NCBI RefSeq assembly: GCF_003583365.1
Contig: NZ_QXED01000007.1
Location: forward strand, 1 to 64,000
Direction: 5' to 3'
Length of the DNA: 64,000 bases
Source of the DNA: Fibrisoma montanum
Lineage (GTDB): Bacteria > Bacteroidota > Bacteroidia > Cytophagales > Spirosomataceae
Shown here: in pieces, positions 25,988-35,274 of the stretch
How the letters are laid out: each line of letters starts with the position of its first letter
How positions within the stretch are numbered: the first letter of the stretch is position 1
Translations under genes and position numbers: made by a program
Notes under the pieces: model-generated
Told to the model about the DNA's origin: nothing
Databases searched by the model: none
What the model saw: the letters and a program-made list of their open reading frames with translations, nothing else

Positions 25988-26607
25988 TACTCAGTCGCTG
26001 AATTAGCAGTAGTGGCCGTTTGCTCCCCGCCGTCTCCGACTGATCCGGTGGCCTCCTTTGTGTCAGCGTTGGCCTGATCAGCAGGTTCGGCCGCATTCTT
26101 TGACGTTGCTGGTTTAGGGGCCGTAGATGTGGCCGGTTTTGCGGTCGTCTTCGCCCGATTTGATGCGGCCGGCGATTTAGCGGTTGACGCTCCGTTGGCC
26201 GGTTTCTTTGGCTCCTCATAGTCCGGATTGCGGACTATGATATCCTTGTACTCCGGATACTTTTTCAGGATGGCTTCGGCTTTCTCATCGGTGAGGAGCT
26301 TCACAACCCCCTGCTCAACGCCCGTGTTGATATAGATTGTCTGTTCACCGACTACCTGAAGGTGACCCGAATCCTCACGGATCATCCATTTGCGTGATTT
26401 GCTCATAACAGGCAACTGATTTTGTTTGAGGTGAATGCGTAGGGTGATTAGTACGTCGTTCCAGAAGGAAGCACACGTCTGGCAGCGTTCGCCCGGTTCC
26501 CCTACCAGCCGGGCGTATTCGATTTTGACCGCCTGTCGGTCTTCAGCCGACAGTAAGCCAGTCGAATACCACTGGCTTACTATGCGGTGCAGTTCGGTAA
26601 GCTCCAT
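25987..26607 (-). CDS. Phage structural-block protein with Ala/Thr-rich tail
   Basis: 206-residue protein. The N-terminal ~65 residues contain a CxxC (ERCQTCASFW) in a helical context; the middle (70-130) is mixed; the last ~70 residues are a low-complexity Ala/Pro/Thr/Lys run. Two unrelated parts joined around residue 65 (second Met at VMSKSRKW) raises the possibility of a fusion of two small genes. Unrecognised family; lies between portal and capsid genes, so probably capsid-associated. Confidence 0.55.
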   Translation of the reverse strand: MELTELHRIVSQWYSTGLLSAEDRQAVKIEYARLVGEPGERCQTCASFWNDVLITLRIHLKQNQLPVMSKSRKWMIREDSGHLQVVGEQTIYINTGVEQGVVKLLTDEKAEAILKKYPEYKDIIVRNPDYEEPKKPANGASTAKSPAASNRAKTTAKPATSTAPKPATSKNAAEPADQANADTKEATGSVGDGGEQTATTANSATE

Positions 26608-27185
26608 TAGCTCACCGGCAGTGCAATGCTGGTCAGGTAGGCCGGTGTATCCACCAACCCGCCCTGATCCTTATGCACAAACTCATGCGGCATACCCGGT
26701 TCGTCGGCAGCCGTGAGCGTCACCACCAGTGCCCCTTTTGCGGAGGCATCGTTGGGATTGTATTCAAAGGCCGTCATCTTCATACCGGTTAGCAGACCCA
26801 TCACCTCCCAGGGACCGTAGGCACCCCGGCGCTTATAGATGATAAAGAAATCTTTCCGACTACCCAGCGCGTCAATTTCCTGTTTTGCCTTGGCCGAATT
26901 GTCGAAAATGGCAAACACGAACGTATGGGGGAAGGTGTTGCCGAAGTCTCCGGCCGTAAAACCGACACTGGGACGGTTTGACAAATCAAACCCTTCGTAC
27001 ACCTTGAGCTTTTCACCGGTTTTCAGCGTCAGCTCATTCAGGATTTTGGGGTTAGTCGGATCGAACCCGATCGCTGACACCTGGTCGTCGTACATGCCGA
27101 TGTAAAAGCGCTCAGCAACCCCCTGGCTCAGTGGCTTATTGCAGTCACGGAGCAAATTTTCTTTGATTTTCGATGGACAAGCCAT
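26607..27185 (-). CDS. Phage structural protein (tail-tube or decoration candidate)
   Basis: 192-residue protein starting MACPSKIKENLLRDCNKP, with many short beta-type segments (FPHTFVFAIFDNSAKAKQEI, GPWEVMGLLTGMKMTAFEYN). The ATG at 27185 is used; the frame extends to a GTG at 27203. It follows the major capsid gene and a strong hairpin. The DUF-like pattern suits a tail-tube, baseplate or capsid decoration subunit; position favours virion structure. Confidence 0.55.
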   Translation of the reverse strand: MACPSKIKENLLRDCNKPLSQGVAERFYIGMYDDQVSAIGFDPTNPKILNELTLKTGEKLKVYEGFDLSNRPSVGFTAGDFGNTFPHTFVFAIFDNSAKAKQEIDALGSRKDFFIIYKRRGAYGPWEVMGLLTGMKMTAFEYNPNDASAKGALVVTLTAADEPGMPHEFVHKDQGGLVDTPAYLTSIALPVS

Positions 27186-27198
27186 GTTCGTAGAGTTG

Positions 27199-27224
27199 GA
27201 CACTCACCCTGGAAGGTGAGTGTC
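27199..27224 (-). promoter_or_regulatory. Hairpin after the major capsid gene, no U-run
   Basis: Perfect 10-bp stem GACACTCACC/GGTGAGTGTC with a 6-base loop, between the capsid stop (27244) and the next ATG (27185). Without a T-run on the minus strand it is more likely an mRNA-stability or processing element than a terminator. Confidence 0.5.
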
Positions 27225-27243
27225 AGTGTAGAGGGTTGATGAT

Positions 27244-28290
27244 TTAAAACGCGACGGCTACGTACTGCTCCTCACCTACCTGCGTGTCGATCTTGTACAG
27301 CAGTTTGGCGTACCATTTCTCATCCTTACGCTCGTACCAGGCGTCGAAAACGGTCGGATCCGAGGTGTCCACGTCGAGAGCTACCTGCAGGTTGTCTTTC
27401 ACGGTCAGAATAGCGCGGTGCGGCTCGGTGTACTTGCCACTGATGAGGAAGTCCGCTTCGATGGCTTCATCGACGGCATCCATGATCAGGATGTTAATGC
27501 CGCGGTAGCTCAGGTTTTCCGAGCCTTCCAGCATGCGAAGTGTCGAACTCTCCAGCTGTGGGTTAGCTTCGAGTTCGTCTTCGAGGTTTTCGTAGATCGA
27601 GCGCGTTACCATGAACACCTTGTCCCGCTTGGGCACCTGCTTCATGACCTTGGCTTGGGCTTTCCACAGACCGGCCAGGATCTTACGGCCATCACCCGCG
27701 GCCAGCTCCTGAGCAGCTGCGTTAGCCCCGGCGTTCTTGGCGATCGTAAACGACTTGATGGTGCTGGCTGCAACGCCGTCTTTCAACCGCTTCCAGATGC
27801 CGTTGAACTGGTTGTAGTTCTTCACCTCATCAGCTCCACCAGTCAGATCGGCAGCCGTGATGTTCATCCGGGAGAGGAATACCATCCGCATCAGATCCCG
27901 ACCCGCGGCCCCTTGCAGAGCATCCAGCAGATATTCCTCAATCACCGTGTCGGTGATGTCGGGCTTATCGTTACCGGATTTGAGCTGTTCTTCGTGAATG
28001 GTGCCCTTGAGGTCAACCCAGCACTGCGAATACCAGGCTTTGACGTTTTCGGGGTTCCAGAACTTTTCGGTGCGGTTGATCTGCTTATCCTGAATACCAA
28101 GACCACAGCCAGGATCGGCAATGGTGATCTTGTTAAGCGGATGGATGTAGATGACCTGCTGTTTGACTTTTACTCCGAAGATGACTTTGAAGAAGTCTTC
28201 GAGTTTACCGTAGGCAACCGATGGCTTTACTACGTAGTCCATCGCCTGTTTGCCTGCGTACTGAATGGGAGTACCCTGCAATAAGCTCAT
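27244..28290 (-). CDS. Major capsid protein
   Basis: 348-residue protein placed directly after the maturation protease/scaffold gene, as expected for the HK97-fold major capsid protein. Segments such as RDLMRMVFLSRMNITAADL, FMVTRSIYENLEDELE and YRGINILIMDAVDEAI, followed by a late LTVKDNLQVALD, resemble the capsid proteins of Bacteroidota siphoviruses. No N-terminal cleaved delta region is obvious. Identity rests on context and length; confidence is good but not absolute. Confidence 0.75.
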   Translation of the reverse strand: MSLLQGTPIQYAGKQAMDYVVKPSVAYGKLEDFFKVIFGVKVKQQVIYIHPLNKITIADPGCGLGIQDKQINRTEKFWNPENVKAWYSQCWVDLKGTIHEEQLKSGNDKPDITDTVIEEYLLDALQGAAGRDLMRMVFLSRMNITAADLTGGADEVKNYNQFNGIWKRLKDGVAASTIKSFTIAKNAGANAAAQELAAGDGRKILAGLWKAQAKVMKQVPKRDKVFMVTRSIYENLEDELEANPQLESSTLRMLEGSENLSYRGINILIMDAVDEAIEADFLISGKYTEPHRAILTVKDNLQVALDVDTSDPTVFDAWYERKDEKWYAKLLYKIDTQVGEEQYVAVAF

Positions 28291-28349
28291 TTGAATTATC
28301 CTTTAGCTGTCTGAATGAAAAAGTTTTGATGATCCTGACCGATGGTCGG

Positions 28350-29588
28350 CTACTTGGCCGCGGCCGTTTTTGCCTTAGGCTGGTACTTGGCTGCCTGCTT
28401 AGCCAGCATGTCTTCGCGCTCCTTGTCCTGAGCCGTCTTCTTGCGCTCCTCGGTCGTCTTGTCAGTGGTCAGCTCATTTTCGTGATCGATCGGCGGCTCG
28501 GCCGATAGCTGATCTTTCAGCACGATGGCCACCCGGCGCCGGAAGTCGTCGTCCTTCGTCCGCTGCGCCTTGAGCTGCGCAATCTCTTCTTCGAGTTGCT
28601 TGATGCGCTCAGCCGAAGCGACCGGAGGATCCGTGGAGGTTTCTTCGGTGGTGGTTTCGGCCGCTTTGATGTCGGAGATCGCTCCGGCCGTTACGACGAT
28701 GATCTGACCATCGGCCGTTTCATACTCACCGTCGGCGGGCGTTTCGCCACCGATAGTCACCGTGTCACCCACGGCCGGCGCTTCACCGGTTGAGTTGGTT
28801 ACCAGCGTATCACCGTTTTTCAGGCTCACATCAAGGGCTACCAGATCGGTACCCTCGGCAAGAGCCAGCAGGGAGGTTAAGCCACCGACGATGGCTTTCC
28901 GCAATTTGGACATTTGGTTGGGGGTTGTGGCCGCGGTTGCAGCCGGTTTAACAGGTACAGTCGTTGAGGTCGCTGCCGGTTTTTTACCGGGTCGACCCTG
29001 GGCGCGAAGCACGAAAAGAGGAGGTTTGACGCTGGACGGCTGGTAGGCTTTCAGGCTGGCCACAACCGGTGCGTAGATGCCGGTAGCAAAGCCGTGGATA
29101 ATGGCTTCGTCGGCGGTCATGGTCGTTTCCGCGGCCAGCATCTCAGAGACTACGATGTCGGACAGGCCGGTTTTGTCGGTGTAGAAATCGACAAACTTCT
29201 GGCTCTCAGCCTTCAGCTCCTCCAGGTACTCGGCAATCTCATTCATGTTGCCGTAGGTACCTCCCATCGGCAGGTGAATCATGAAGGTGGAATGCTTGGA
29301 GATGAGCCGTTCCGTGCCTGCCATGAACAGCACAGTGGCCATGGAGCAGCACTGGCCAATCACGACGGTTTCAATGGGCTTGCCGAGCGTGGTAATGTAA
29401 TCGTACATCGCCCAGCCTTCCTCACAGCAGCCGCCTGGTGAGTTGATAATGACTTTGAGCTTGTCAAATTCACCGGCTGCGGTTACCTGCGTGCGTAAAC
29501 GACCCAGGGAAGAACCCTTTTCATCTTCGAACCAAAACCAGTCATCGGGCCATATATCGCCCTCTACGTACACGGTCGCAACTTTCAT
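28350..29588 (-). CDS. Prohead maturation protease (ClpP-like) fused to a scaffold-like tail
   Basis: 412-residue protein. Residues 1-175 are a ClpP/S14-type serine protease: S82 in GQCCSMATV, H105 in TFMIHLP, and E154 in LAAETTMTADEA at the usual acid position; INSPGG (49-53) is the oxyanion region. About 225-330 looks like a small beta domain (DTVTIGGETPADGEYETADG), and 340-412 is a coiled coil and a Lys/Ala-rich end, as in scaffolding proteins. Such protease-scaffold fusions are known in HK97-like phages. It precedes the capsid gene. Confidence 0.85.
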   Translation of the reverse strand: MKVATVYVEGDIWPDDWFWFEDEKGSSLGRLRTQVTAAGEFDKLKVIINSPGGCCEEGWAMYDYITTLGKPIETVVIGQCCSMATVLFMAGTERLISKHSTFMIHLPMGGTYGNMNEIAEYLEELKAESQKFVDFYTDKTGLSDIVVSEMLAAETTMTADEAIIHGFATGIYAPVVASLKAYQPSSVKPPLFVLRAQGRPGKKPAATSTTVPVKPAATAATTPNQMSKLRKAIVGGLTSLLALAEGTDLVALDVSLKNGDTLVTNSTGEAPAVGDTVTIGGETPADGEYETADGQIIVVTAGAISDIKAAETTTEETSTDPPVASAERIKQLEEEIAQLKAQRTKDDDFRRRVAIVLKDQLSAEPPIDHENELTTDKTTEERKKTAQDKEREDMLAKQAAKYQPKAKTAAAK

Positions 29589-29596
29589 GGCGGAAA

Positions 29597-29628
29597 GTTG
29601 CGACCCATAGAGAAAAACTATACCTTTC
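29597..29628 (+). promoter_or_regulatory. Promoter of the lone + strand gene
   Basis: GTTG (29597-29600), exactly 20 bp, TACCTTTC (29621-29628), a 7/8 match to TAnnTTTG; the ATG follows 30 bp later. Same TACCTTT core as the promoter at 21154. Confidence 0.65.
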
Positions 29629-29658
29629 GAATAGTGATAGAGCTTACTTTATCCCGAT

Positions 29659-29991
29659 ATGGATACCCAAGGCAAGTTTAATGAGTTAGTGGAGCAGGTA
29701 GAGGCCGGTCAACCAATACGGAAAGCCATGAAAATGGTAGGTATGACCTGGCGCATGTACTATAACGCCTTATCGGTTGAGCAGCGGGCTCAGGTAGGCG
29801 AAATCCGGTCCCGACAGTGTAAAAGTTGCCAGTCCGACACCCAGGTAATTCAGGTAAAAGTGTCGGACCGGCGCAAACGGCAGGTGCAGGCGATGTGTCG
29901 GGAGCGGGGTATAACCATCAGCCGGTTAATGAACTCACTACTGACGAAAGAACTACTGGCCTTTGCCGCCCGACCGCATTCTTCCAATTAA
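29659..29991 (+). CDS. Moron-like DNA-binding (RHH-type) protein inside the late operon
   Basis: 110-residue protein on the strand opposite to all surrounding genes. The N-terminal half is helical with a possible HTH (IRKAMKMVGMTWRMYYNAL), a CKSC pair follows at about 54-57, and the end (VKVSDRRKRQVQAMCRERGI then TISRLMNSLLTKEL) has the strand-helix-helix pattern of ribbon-helix-helix proteins. It has its own promoter and its stop overlaps the tape-measure stop by 4 bp. Expression in the lysogen and a regulatory or toxin-antitoxin-like role are inferred. Confidence 0.7.
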   Translation: MDTQGKFNELVEQVEAGQPIRKAMKMVGMTWRMYYNALSVEQRAQVGEIRSRQCKSCQSDTQVIQVKVSDRRKRQVQAMCRERGITISRLMNSLLTKELLAFAARPHSSN

Positions 29992-32990
29992 ATGTTGCCG
30001 CGGGCTTCGACGTAATTGGCGTCCGCTTCAACCCGTTTGATATCTTCGACGGCCACCCGAATACTAACCCCCTTGATGGCTTCCCGAACGGCCGTAGCCA
30101 GTGCCGCATTGTCGCCGGCCATGGTTACCCCACCGTATTCAAACCGCGGTTGCGGGCTGTTGGCAACGCCTGGGAACGGTTTGCCCCCACCGGCTACGTT
30201 CATGGCCGATAACTGGCCGTAAAAGCGGGCCGTTGATCGTTTGTTGATCACGGCTTCTCCTCCTTCCAGTTCGACACTCCGATTACCGAGCTGGTATTTT
30301 ACGCCCCCATTGGCGTGGCTCGGCCCATTCACCACCCCACCTTTGGCAAACTTCTGGGAGTCGATCACGATCTGCTGAGCAATACCGTTAGCCAGTGCGA
30401 TCGCAGCCAGGATAGGCCCCAAGATCGGACCGGCCTCGGCAAAGGCTTTGGTGACGGCCGATGCGGTGTTAATTACGTTCTCCACCGACGCAATCTTCCG
30501 GCGTTTTTCCGCAGCATCCTTTTCGAGTTTTTCCCGGCGTTTCTGGAAGTTGGCCTCCACCGCAGCCCGTAGTTCGGCATTCGCTCCGGCACTACGTAAG
30601 GCCGCTTCCTGTTGCTCGTCGAGAGCGGCCGTGGCCGCTTGAATCTGAGCGTTGATGAGGTTGGAGATAGATCCAATGGCCTGCTGGGTAGTGTCAAAGA
30701 TTTTGCCTATCAGTTCGTTGTTGAACTCATCGGTAGCATCCTTTTCGGCTCTCCGGTATTTAGCACGAATGGCTTCTTTCTGCTTCTCATTCAGCTCCTC
30801 ATTGTCCAGCTCAGCTTCCCGTTGCAGCTTCAGTTGTTGCAGGCGAACCTGAAGCTCCTTTTTGGAGCCGGCCCGCACCAAAGCCAGGCGTTCATCGATC
30901 TCTGCCTGGGTGTTGGCCCGGGCATCGGCCCGAAGCTGTTTGTCGAGTTCTTTCCGCTGCTGAATAGCCTTAGCCTGAATCGCATTAAGCTGGTTGAGGT
31001 ATTCCTCCTCACTGATGGCATAATATTTCTTCTGAACCTCCAGCAGTTTGATCTGCGTTTGCTCCTCCAGGTTGATACGGTCTTCTTCCAGCTTCCGTTG
31101 CCGTTCAATGGATTTGACACCCAGATCAAACCGCGTTTGCAGCCGGCGCGTTTCGGCTTCAGCCGCCCGCTGAATGCTGTTTTCTTCAAACTGACGATCC
31201 AACTGTTCAACGTCGGCATTGTACTTGGCATCCAAAGCCCGAAGCGTTGAATTCAACTTTTGCTTTAACTGAACATTGGTTTGGGCTGCATCGACCGCGG
31301 CCGACTTTTCACGGTCCAGCCGGGTTTCGAGCAGCTTCTTTTGCAGCTTCAGTTCCTCCTCACTATTCCGGCGTACCAGGGCCAGTTGCGCATTGAGCCG
31401 GTTTTCGGTGTTATCGAACGCAATCTGACTTAACTCCTGGGCATGCTGCACACGTAACGCCAGAATATCGGCATTGGCTTTGGCTTCGATGAGTTTACGT
31501 TGTTTGGCGTTACCCTCGGCTCCGAGCTTATCAATAGCGGCCTGTTTTCGAATAACCTCCTCCTGCAGTTTGAGCGTATCACGGCCAGCCTGCTGAGCCT
31601 GCAACAGTTGCCGTTCGATATCCGCTTTAGCTTCATTAGCCGCCTTCAACCGGGCTTCCTTCGCCTTCTCAATGGCTTCCTGACGAAGGCCGTTCAGTGA
31701 GTTGTTCAGCTCCGTCTGCCGGCCAAATGATTCTTCTTCCAGCTCAGCCAGTTTGATCCGCTCCTCAGCCAGTGCCTTTTGATCAGCCCGGTTTCGGATA
31801 CCGATACGCTGTTCACGTTCGAGGTTGGCGATGCGTTCTTTCTGGAGCTTGAGGGACTGCTGCAGGCCCGAGTTTTCCAGATCAAAGGCTTGTTTGGCAG
31901 CCGCAGCCCGGACACGGGTTGACTTGGTTACGTCCTCCGAGATGAACTTCAGCCGTTCGATTTCTTTGCGGTTCTGGGCTCTGGCCACCGACAGCCGGAT
32001 TTCAGCTGCTTCAATGCGCTGGTTCGTTTTCTCAATCTCAATACCGGCCGCGGCTGCATCCTTAATGCTTTGCGTGGTCGCAATCGCATTCTTGCGCAGG
32101 TCGGTAAAGATGTTGGTAAACTTCTCCCAGCTCGTAAAGGCGTCGATTACGATTCGCGTCGCTCTGGCCAGCCCATCAACCAGGGCAGATAAGGCCAGTT
32201 CGCCCGCTTTGATGTACTGGGAAAACTTATCCATAACGCCCTGTGACTTGCTCAGCAGGGCTACCAGCCCGGTCAGAAACAGGATGATCGGTACGGCACC
32301 GAGGGCGATCAGCGCACCGCGGCCGGTAAAGATCCCCTTAGCAAAGGTTTGGGCACTGGCTGCACCGGTCTTGAACTTATCAGCGGTTTCACCGATGTTG
32401 GTGCCCATTACGTTGAGGTTGCGGATGTACTCAACGGCCACCTGTTTGGATCCGGACAGCTTTTCATTACTATCCTTGATGCTGATGACGAATTCACGGT
32501 TTTTACTGAGCGCGTTGTCAATAGCCTCCTCGTAATTTCCCACGTTCCTTCGGGTGTCACCGACGGCTTTTTCCTGATCTTTGAGGGCATCGGAGATCTG
32601 CTTCATGGTGTCGACCATCTTGCCACCGATATCCACGTTCTGTTTCTCCTCCTCCGACAGGGCGTTATACTGAATCGTCAGCAACGAGAGGTTAGCCCGA
32701 AGCTGATTGATTGATCCGGCCTGCTCTTTCTGCACTTTATTGGTCAGCTCGAGGATGCGCCGTTGCTGAGTCAGTTCAGTCGAGACGGTCTTCTGAGCGC
32801 GGGCGTTGGCTTCCTGGGCACGGGCGTATCCTTCAGCCGACAACTTACCTTCCCTGAAGGCTTTTTCCACCTCCCTGGCTTCAGTTTTCAGACTGTTGAG
32901 TTCCTTGCGGAGGGCTACGGCCCGGTCTTCGGTCTTTCCCTCATCAATCTCCACGTTGATGAGTATTTCGTCGTCTTTTTCGTCAGCCAT
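29988..32990 (-). CDS. Tail tape-measure protein
   Basis: 1000-residue protein dominated by heptad coiled coil (about 1-120 and 330-760) rich in Glu, Lys, Arg and Gln, with a hydrophobic, membrane-like patch around 230-280 (GRGALIALGAVPIILFLTGL and neighbours) and again near 860-900 (AGPILGPILAAIALANGIAQ). This is the classic make-up of the tape measure that sets tail length and passes DNA through the membrane. A 1000-residue chain would suit a tail of about 150 nm (using the usual 1.5 Angstrom per residue). Confidence 0.88.
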   Translation of the reverse strand: MADEKDDEILINVEIDEGKTEDRAVALRKELNSLKTEAREVEKAFREGKLSAEGYARAQEANARAQKTVSTELTQQRRILELTNKVQKEQAGSINQLRANLSLLTIQYNALSEEEKQNVDIGGKMVDTMKQISDALKDQEKAVGDTRRNVGNYEEAIDNALSKNREFVISIKDSNEKLSGSKQVAVEYIRNLNVMGTNIGETADKFKTGAASAQTFAKGIFTGRGALIALGAVPIILFLTGLVALLSKSQGVMDKFSQYIKAGELALSALVDGLARATRIVIDAFTSWEKFTNIFTDLRKNAIATTQSIKDAAAAGIEIEKTNQRIEAAEIRLSVARAQNRKEIERLKFISEDVTKSTRVRAAAAKQAFDLENSGLQQSLKLQKERIANLEREQRIGIRNRADQKALAEERIKLAELEEESFGRQTELNNSLNGLRQEAIEKAKEARLKAANEAKADIERQLLQAQQAGRDTLKLQEEVIRKQAAIDKLGAEGNAKQRKLIEAKANADILALRVQHAQELSQIAFDNTENRLNAQLALVRRNSEEELKLQKKLLETRLDREKSAAVDAAQTNVQLKQKLNSTLRALDAKYNADVEQLDRQFEENSIQRAAEAETRRLQTRFDLGVKSIERQRKLEEDRINLEEQTQIKLLEVQKKYYAISEEEYLNQLNAIQAKAIQQRKELDKQLRADARANTQAEIDERLALVRAGSKKELQVRLQQLKLQREAELDNEELNEKQKEAIRAKYRRAEKDATDEFNNELIGKIFDTTQQAIGSISNLINAQIQAATAALDEQQEAALRSAGANAELRAAVEANFQKRREKLEKDAAEKRRKIASVENVINTASAVTKAFAEAGPILGPILAAIALANGIAQQIVIDSQKFAKGGVVNGPSHANGGVKYQLGNRSVELEGGEAVINKRSTARFYGQLSAMNVAGGGKPFPGVANSPQPRFEYGGVTMAGDNAALATAVREAIKGVSIRVAVEDIKRVEADANYVEARGNI

Positions 32991-32992
32991 GA

Positions 32993-35080
32993 TTAGAACA
33001 GTGGGATCAGGGTAACCACGGTTGGCGTGGCAGACCGGTAGTTGTTGACCTTATTGAGATAAAAGTACGTCGGGTTGATATCGAGTGAGCCCGCCCGAAC
33101 CCGGCCCAGCTTCACCGGCCTGGCCAGATCAAGCGTAGCGATGTCGGTCGGTCGGAGCTGCATCGGTACGTTCAGCAGCCGCGGCCGTCGCAGCACCTGC
33201 GTGAGCGTTGAAAAATACCGAATGATGAGCGTGACGACGTAGGGCTGTGCCGGCAGCGGTCCAAACGACAGCGAAAAGTTGTTTTCTGTCGTTTTTAGGT
33301 AGTTAGGCCGAACGCCCCAGAAACAACCGGTCAGCGTAACGGTCCGGTTGGCGGTTTGTCCCTCGGCCGATACGGTGATGGTGGACACAGACACGATTTT
33401 GGACGGCTCCATCACGATCAGCCGCGGGGTTGTTGACTTGCGTTCAACCTTCAAACTGGCCCCTTCACCCGACACCGTTCGAGTTTCGATCAGGATCGGA
33501 TTACCATAGCCCGGCACGGATCGTGGTGAGTCAATACAGGGCGAAAACGGCAGTTCAAACAGAGTTGCTTCGGCCGGCAGGTTGGCCGCTGGTGAGGTAA
33601 TCGAGCCGTTGCCGTAGCCTTTGTAGGCCTTATCCTCCAGTTCCTTCCATTTACACCAGCTTAGTTGACCGTATGGATCCAGCTTGACAACATGCTCGGG
33701 TTGACTAGACTCCTCTACCCGGTTCGACCAGTCGACAGCCTGACTCATGTTGGCCGCTACATCGTCCAGACGGACCAGGCGAAGCGTACGCCGTACCTCA
33801 TCGACATCAAACGTGCCACACTGCATCAACGCAATGGTCTTCAGCAGGTCGATACAGGGCATATCGGGCAGATTCCTGGCTACAGGCCAGGAATCGCCGT
33901 TTCTAACGGTACTGTCGGGAATAAACGAGGCAAACGTAGCAAAGTCGTCGAGAGAGGCCCGGTACTCAAAATTAACCACGGCCGTTCGTTGCCGGATCTG
34001 CAGGCGGATCTGCAACTGATCACCCGCCCGGCAGTCGACGTACGTATCCAGGCTAAGCGTATCAAAGCCCGCCCGGGTGAGGTTATAGGGACCGGTAGCG
34101 GAGAAATAAGCCTGGCCTGCTTCCACTCCGTTTTTCTCCACCGACAGAATGGCTTCCATGGCTCCGTAGTTCACCGTCGTCTTAATCTGCTGGCTGGCCT
34201 GCACCCGTACGCGCATGGGTACATCAGCTACGTAGGACAGCAGATCTGGTTTGAAGTTGTTGGCCTTGCCGTCCCGAAACTGCGAGGTCAGACTACCGTC
34301 GCCTTCGTTCATAAGAGGCAGGATGATGTTCAGGCTTTTGGCCTGCACCTGGTTAGGTCGGTTATCCGGCCGAAGGAACCCCGGAATATTCCAGTAATAG
34401 TACGGGCTGTTATTGGGCACCGTCACCCGGGCCGTTCGGTCGTCTACCCACTGTTCATCCTTGTTCTTGGGTTCATCCTCTACGAACGGCAGTGCCAGGC
34501 GTACATACAGGGGATCGGTGAGCCAATCCCCTACCGGCTGGTATCCGGATTCGGCCAGCATCTGACTGACCAGTGTACTGACGTACATGGCAGGCTGCAA
34601 GGTGTCGAATGGAAACATGCCCTCATTCATCGACCCGTAATCAATGCAGGGATAGACAACGCCGTCGGTCGCTCCGGCCAGCTCGTTGATGGCGTCGAGC
34701 GTGTACGGGTGGTTGTAGCGGGTCAGGTCCAGATCAGTAAGTCGTTTAGCCTCCAGCTGGTCAAAGAGTGACCGAACGGCCCGTACCAGATTGATCTTCC
34801 ACCCACCCTGAAAACTTTGCAGTTCAGCGTTGCCCTGGAAGGTAACCTCCCCGCCGTCGATCAGCTCGGCCGGTAGCAGCCGGTACGGATGCACCCCACC
34901 GGCATCAAGTTGTTCAGCTCCCTGCAGCAGCCGACGGATCAGCACTGAATCAGGTAGGTTGAACATATTGGATATAGACGATTGCAGGGTGGCCGGTTTG
35001 GTCAGATCATTTGCCTGTAGGGTCAATGCAGCATCGACCTCAGCCACCCAGGTTTTATTTAGATACAGACCGTCCTGCAT
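32993..35080 (-). CDS. Tail-tip/distal tail protein
   Basis: 695-residue protein on the promoter side of the tape measure, mostly beta. The N-terminus (KTWVAEVDAALTLQANDLTK, then a phrase ending MFNLPDS) resembles the start of a baseplate/tail-tip family common in Bacteroidota phages, where a similar phrase ends in FxLP. No enzymatic motif. Probably Dit/Tal-like; the identification is by position and pattern only. Starts by sharing one base with the upstream stop. Confidence 0.55.
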   Translation of the reverse strand: MQDGLYLNKTWVAEVDAALTLQANDLTKPATLQSSISNMFNLPDSVLIRRLLQGAEQLDAGGVHPYRLLPAELIDGGEVTFQGNAELQSFQGGWKINLVRAVRSLFDQLEAKRLTDLDLTRYNHPYTLDAINELAGATDGVVYPCIDYGSMNEGMFPFDTLQPAMYVSTLVSQMLAESGYQPVGDWLTDPLYVRLALPFVEDEPKNKDEQWVDDRTARVTVPNNSPYYYWNIPGFLRPDNRPNQVQAKSLNIILPLMNEGDGSLTSQFRDGKANNFKPDLLSYVADVPMRVRVQASQQIKTTVNYGAMEAILSVEKNGVEAGQAYFSATGPYNLTRAGFDTLSLDTYVDCRAGDQLQIRLQIRQRTAVVNFEYRASLDDFATFASFIPDSTVRNGDSWPVARNLPDMPCIDLLKTIALMQCGTFDVDEVRRTLRLVRLDDVAANMSQAVDWSNRVEESSQPEHVVKLDPYGQLSWCKWKELEDKAYKGYGNGSITSPAANLPAEATLFELPFSPCIDSPRSVPGYGNPILIETRTVSGEGASLKVERKSTTPRLIVMEPSKIVSVSTITVSAEGQTANRTVTLTGCFWGVRPNYLKTTENNFSLSFGPLPAQPYVVTLIIRYFSTLTQVLRRPRLLNVPMQLRPTDIATLDLARPVKLGRVRAGSLDINPTYFYLNKVNNYRSATPTVVTLIPLF

Positions 35081-35274
35081 TAGTGATTGTCGTTAATGTT
35101 GTTCCGAAATGGCCCTTTGTAGGGACGGTGCCGGGCGGGTGGTGGTGGCCACCGGGTAGCCGGCCACCTACGGCCACAGTCCAGGCAGTGCCGGTCATAG
35201 GGAGCTGTTAATCCACCGGGCACATCACACCCTCTTATCGGACAGATGAGGTATTTATACAGTAGTTTTTTCAT
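35080..35274 (-). CDS. Small Cys-rich protein
   Basis: 64-residue protein with CPIRGC and HCLDCGRRW, enough for one zinc-ribbon-like site, and a Pro/Arg-rich C-terminal half. Overlaps both neighbours by 1-4 bp, which supports translation. Function unknown. Confidence 0.5.
   Translation of the reverse strand: MKKLLYKYLICPIRGCDVPGGLTAPYDRHCLDCGRRWPATRWPPPPARHRPYKGPFRNNINDNH

Noticed and set aside
33665-34771. 368-codon + strand frame in the prophage
   Set aside because: Antisense of the tail-tip gene; no motif, and the minus frame is contiguous with neighbours by 1-bp overlaps.
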